64,000 bases of DNA, taken from Poronia punctata (lineage: Eukaryota; Ascomycota; Sordariomycetes; Xylariales; Xylariaceae). The notes under the pieces are model-generated. The model saw only the letters and a list, made by a program, of their open reading frames with translations. It was not told the DNA's origin and ran no database searches. The translations under genes were made by a program, and so were the position numbers. Of the stretch, positions 60,437-64,000 are shown in pieces. The stretch is from NCBI GenBank assembly GCA_022579005.1, contig MU401491.1, positions 85,506 through 149,505 of the forward strand, given 5' to 3'. Numbering within the stretch: the first letter of the stretch is position 1; every line of letters starts with the position of its first letter.

Positions 60437-60718
60437 GGGGTTTCCATACGTGGTTGGGGCCCGTCTAAAGGTTTCCACGCTAGTACGTCTCCCGGTACAC
60501 ATTCGATTCCGGGCTTGTATTCGTATCAAGACCCCGGCCCTCGTCTAATCCATTACAAGAATATCAATCGCAACTCGGACTCAGATTCGGGTTCAGATGG
60601 AGATCTGAGCCTAGATCCTCTCTCGGAGTCGTTTCCTGTCGGCCATGCAGTTGCACACGTGCATGCGTCAGATGGGGACATAATGGAGAGCGAAAAGGGG
60701 GATTCGACTGCATCCTAG
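60437..60718 (+). other. In-frame open extension behind the IVY1 stop
   Basis: Directly after the TAG the same reading frame continues for 93 codons to a TAG at 60716-60718. It is protein-like (Gly/Pro-rich, then SDSDSGSDGDLSLDPLSES and an acidic end). A GTGAGA donor at 60212, in phase with the CCTAG at 60432-60436, would make an alternative 225-nt intron that skips the stop. It could also be 3' UTR with chance openness. Confidence 0.4.
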
Positions 60719-61631
60719 CATGACCGAAGGTGTCACCTACAACGACGGATAGACTTTACAAGAATCCTCACAGATTGATGACTCCGGCGAGGAGTTCGGG
60801 TTAGATAGCCAGCCGATACATAGATTTGTAAGGGAGAGAAGGGGTTAGAAGAGGTTAAACATAATGTGTCAGGGTTGAGATAGGTTATCTCAAACTACAC
60901 TCCATCCAAACCTAACTTTTTAATCGCTTAGTTTGGCTGACCCCGGCTACTGATCACATACTATGATACTAGACACAAGAGAATGAATGAATGATAGCTA
61001 CTTTGTATCACTCTAAACAACCATGGATTAAAGTAAACTTGGTCCATGTATATATCAACTTGACAGTTTTATCCCATTCAACACAAGCATGAGACTTCGT
61101 CGTCGTCGTCTTTATATATAGAAATTAAACATGGTAGAAAAGTCGAGAAGCAGACATCGATCAATGCAGGCAGGCAGGCAAGCACAGGTTTAAGGGAATA
61201 AATGAACAACACAACATAAAACCAATGGAACTTAGTTGCAGTGCAGTCTGTACATTTTGTCTAATTTCATTGCAATACAGCTGGAGAAGCACCGCTATTA
61301 TTAAGGGCGCATGTATGTAATACCTACACCGTCTCTTCTCCCAATAAAGTATACGCAGGATCCCGCAACGCCGCTGTATGCCACCGTCGCCCTCCCCCCT
61401 TATGCCCTTGTCTCGCAACCATTAGTCCGGTACTTCCCCGGCGATGTGACGGTTTGATCCCATTGCACTATGCATCCACCAGACCTTTAATCCATACTCG
61501 TAGAGGATGTAACAGGAACCGCGGATTTTCCCATGCCTTCGAGGTCTAGTGTCCAGACCTTTCGTTTTCGTGATCGCTAAATTCTTTCATGTTCTTCTTC
61601 CGCGGCGCCCTAATCATCCCGTAATCTCTTT
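60719..61631. other. Convergent intergenic region
   Basis: 3' flanks of the IVY1-like and nucleoporin genes. A GTCGTC repeat is at 61096-61110. No gene seen. Confidence 0.5.
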
Positions 61632-63095
61632 TCAATCTTCCTTATCGTTGCTAACGAGCTCGTTGCCGAAGAGATGAAACCAGTAATCCAGCCAGTACAT
61701 GATCTTCCAGTAGAGGCTGGCCTTGGTGAGGTCGAACTCGCCCAGTTCCGTCCGGGGCACCTCGTTCCCGATCACTGCACCGCTGAACCAGCCCAGTAGC
61801 GGTATCAGAGCTAGCATGCGCTCGGCAAATGAAGGCTGCCTCTTCAGCGCTGCGTCGGCCGGTAGGAGCTTTATCCGTCTGGCGCCGGGGACTAATCTAC
61901 TAACGCCCTCGGCTCCCGGTCGGGTTTGCTCGCCATCGGTATCGATTTCCATGGCCGTCGTTGTTGCGCTTGACGTAGGAGCCGAGGATGCGGATACCGT
62001 TGCCGAGTCCATCGTTACCGACGACATTTGCGAATCAACGGGAGAATCACTCTGCTGGACTCCTGCACGACTGAACCGGTCTGCTCTGTTCGTTGAAAAG
62101 GACCGCGGCAGAGTCTGGCTTCCGCTGTTACGGGAATGCAAGGGTGCCCTGGAGCGCTCGCGGACAGTGCTTGTGCGGCCTACCTCCTCAAACATGCCGA
62201 TATCGCCCGCAAGTTCGAGAACGGCCGTGTCTTCAAGTGGAGGTCTATTATGGTATTGCTCGGCATACACGAGATGACCCATGATTTTTTGGGGGGAGTA
62301 GGCCAGGGCAGCGGCGGCTGCTTCTTGCGACTCAAACGTGACTTTAATCCAGTGTTCGCCTCCGGCCACCTTGTTGACCTTTTCCCTCTCTGCATGGGTC
62401 AACGCCTGCCTGCGTGTCAGGGCCGGATCGCGTAAGTCGGATTTGTACCGTCGGGCCTCGATGGGTGGCTCTCTAGAATAATCCTCGCATATCCTGCCAC
62501 CGATGTGTTCGTACTGGCTGATAGCAGCGTATTGCTGAGAAGGCGAAGCGTAGCCTCGTAGGATTACCTCGACGGGTTCTCTGTGGGGAGATGAGGCCGG
62601 ATTCGTCGCGTTCGCGTCGTCTTGTCTCGTATTCCTACTCGAGCCATCTGCCGCGTTCGGATTTTGTTGTTGGCTGGCGATAAACTTGGAGAATATTTTA
62701 TCTGCGTTTTGCATCGTGGCATCCTCGCGTTTAGGCTGTGCGCTGCCGGTTCTCGACCTTGACCTTCTCGTCGACTTTCCGAAAGATCCTGTCTCGTTCA
62801 GTTCTCTGGCGCGGGTGCGCGGCACAGTTCGCTGGCGGTCGCCGCTGTCAGATAACATGGTTAGCCGATGATATAGGCATGTGGTGGCCTATCGGCGCAT
62901 GGGAGAGAGTGAGAGTGAATATTGAATGGAGAGGAAAGGAAGTGGAATCGAGAAAAGGACGAAATAAAAAAGACTGGGGGCGTAATAAGTGCCGATCACA
63001 TACTCGGGCCAAACCATAGCATATGGACGTTGGACTCCATCCTCGCCTGTGTAAAGCTCCTCGTCCGGGACATTATGCAGGATTAGAGGCGGCAT
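61632..63095 (-). CDS. NUP53: Nucleoporin NUP53 (NUP35-type RRM)
   Basis: Two exons, 63095-63004 and 62844-61632; the 159-nt intron has donor GTATGT, branch GCTAACC and acceptor GACAG. Product 434 residues. Exon 1 has the conserved [19 protein letters not shown] start. The Nup35/53 RRM-like (MPPN) domain covers about 110-235: [52 protein letters not shown] and [11 protein letters not shown] Ser/Thr-rich linker follows, and the C-terminus ends with an amphipathic helix ([19 protein letters not shown]) of the kind that binds the pore membrane. It is an inner-ring nuclear pore subunit. Intact. Confidence 0.93.
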
Positions 63096-63679
63096 TGTTT
63101 TTGATTCAGACGTGAGTCTTGCTTAAGCAAGACGATCTAAATTTACAAGAAAAAATAAATGGGATTTTGGGCGGGAAAATCTCAAAGCCGATCAAGCAAG
63201 TTCCGATTCATAAGCAACCAGCATTAAGGTCTATAATTGTTGCCTGCAAATAGAGAGCCAATATTGGTTGGATTTCAAGATGCAGATTGGATGTTCATAA
63301 TGCCTACTAAATAACGAAATTGTTCTGGCACACCTTCCCTAGCAACGGGGCTTATTACCCGCCAGTGTAGGTTGCCGGCGCAAACATGATAGGTACGTGT
63401 AGGATCTATTAGACGCTAACGTTCTATGTACTAGGTACATATATACCGTACATCGAAGCTAGGGCACAGATTACATGTGGCTAGTCTCCTTTGTACCTAT
63501 ACTTTATGATGTATAGTTCTGACGTAACATCGGACTTTAAGAGAAAGAGAGATTAGGTAATACAGCTCAGAGGTAGCTATCCCAAACAGGCAAACGTTCA
63601 ACATCACTTCTATAGAGCTTTTAGAATCAAACAAGAGTCAGATACCAATTCTACTTTCTTATTAAGAAAAAACGCCATC
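63096..63679. promoter_or_regulatory. Divergent promoter region
   Basis: Space between the divergent NUP53 (minus) and FMP46-like (plus) starts. No further gene; no specific regulatory site assigned. Confidence 0.45.
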
Positions 63680-64000
63680 ATGTTTGGAATGGTAAGTGAC
63701 TACGGGCCCGGGAGACCTTTAAGAAGGCTGCTGCAACTCAATGGTTTGCGAATGCGCTGCTAACAAGCAATGGGATAGCGCAAAACCCTCGACATCATCA
63801 CCCTCTTCCACAAGGCTGGCTTGCCTGCCTCCATGAGGGCTGCTACCGTCTTGAGACAGGCCTCGGCAAATGCTACAGAGGCAGCGACCGAAGACCAAGC
63901 TAGCGATCACTCCGCACAGACGAATCCTAAGCGCGCAGAGTTCGAATTGGACATAAACGAACATCCCCCCACCCCCGATCAGCTCAAGACCATCCTCGAG
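63680..64000 (+). CDS. FMP46-like (DUF1687) mitochondrial redox protein, 5' part
   Basis: Exon 1 is only 12 nt (63680-63691, MFGM), followed by an 87-nt intron (donor GTAAGT, branch GCTAAC, acceptor GATAG) and exon 2 from 63779 to the window edge. The joined sequence begins MFGMRKTLDIITLFHKAGLPASMRAATVLRQASANA and continues FELDINEHPPTPDQLKTILE, the opening of fungal Fmp46-type thioredoxin-fold proteins found in mitochondria. The C-terminal half lies outside the window. The very short first exon would be missed if only long open frames were considered. Confidence 0.85.

Overview
The window is nuclear DNA from a filamentous ascomycete (Pezizomycotina, probably a sordariomycete). The evidence is many short introns with GTAAGT-like donors, CTAAC/CTGAC-like branch sites and YAG acceptors, fungal-type genes (HET domain, LaeA-like methyltransferase, cerevisin-type protease, fungal 9.5 kDa complex I subunit), and AT-rich repeat blocks carrying the C-to-T/G-to-A signature of repeat-induced point mutation (RIP). 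Exon structures below were worked out by hand from splice sites, family motifs and reading-frame arithmetic.

Left part (1-14 kb) is degenerate and gene-poor. It holds the 3' end of a CorA-like membrane protein, a frame-broken single-pass membrane gene, a wrecked short-chain dehydrogenase, a 10-N assembly gap between G/C homopolymers, a broken HET-domain gene, a multi-pass membrane gene with two homopolymer frameshifts, tRNA-Gly(GCC), the remnant of a GFA-domain gene and an AT-rich block. It ends with an apparently intact nine-exon LaeA-like methyltransferase that includes a 13-nt exon.

The middle (14-33 kb) is mostly non-coding. It contains a large low-complexity protein gene, a vacuolar subtilisin (cerevisin type) and a hAT-like MITE with a perfect 8-bp target duplication.

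From 33 to 50 kb lies a conventional housekeeping block: a BEACH-domain protein (2592 aa, five exons), complex I 9.5 kDa subunit, oligosaccharyltransferase subunit WBP1, an oxysterol-binding protein, an SBPase/FBPase-family sugar bisphosphatase and a LigB/DODA-type dioxygenase. These act in separate cell processes and form no obvious pathway.

From 50.8 to 56.5 kb is an extremely AT-rich island that resolves into nested transposons. A RIP-degraded 2.8-kb LTR retrotransposon sits inside a long-terminal-inverted-repeat element. Next to it, a PIF/Harbinger-like element holds a 1196-bp palindromic derivative of the same LTR family: LTR, leader and gag start followed by inverted leader and LTR, bounded by a perfect 5-bp target duplication. 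This palindrome, apparently integrated as one unit, is the most unusual object in the window.

The right end (56.5-64 kb) returns to housekeeping genes: acyl-protein thioesterase, an IVY1-like protein, nucleoporin NUP53 and the start of an FMP46-like redox protein.
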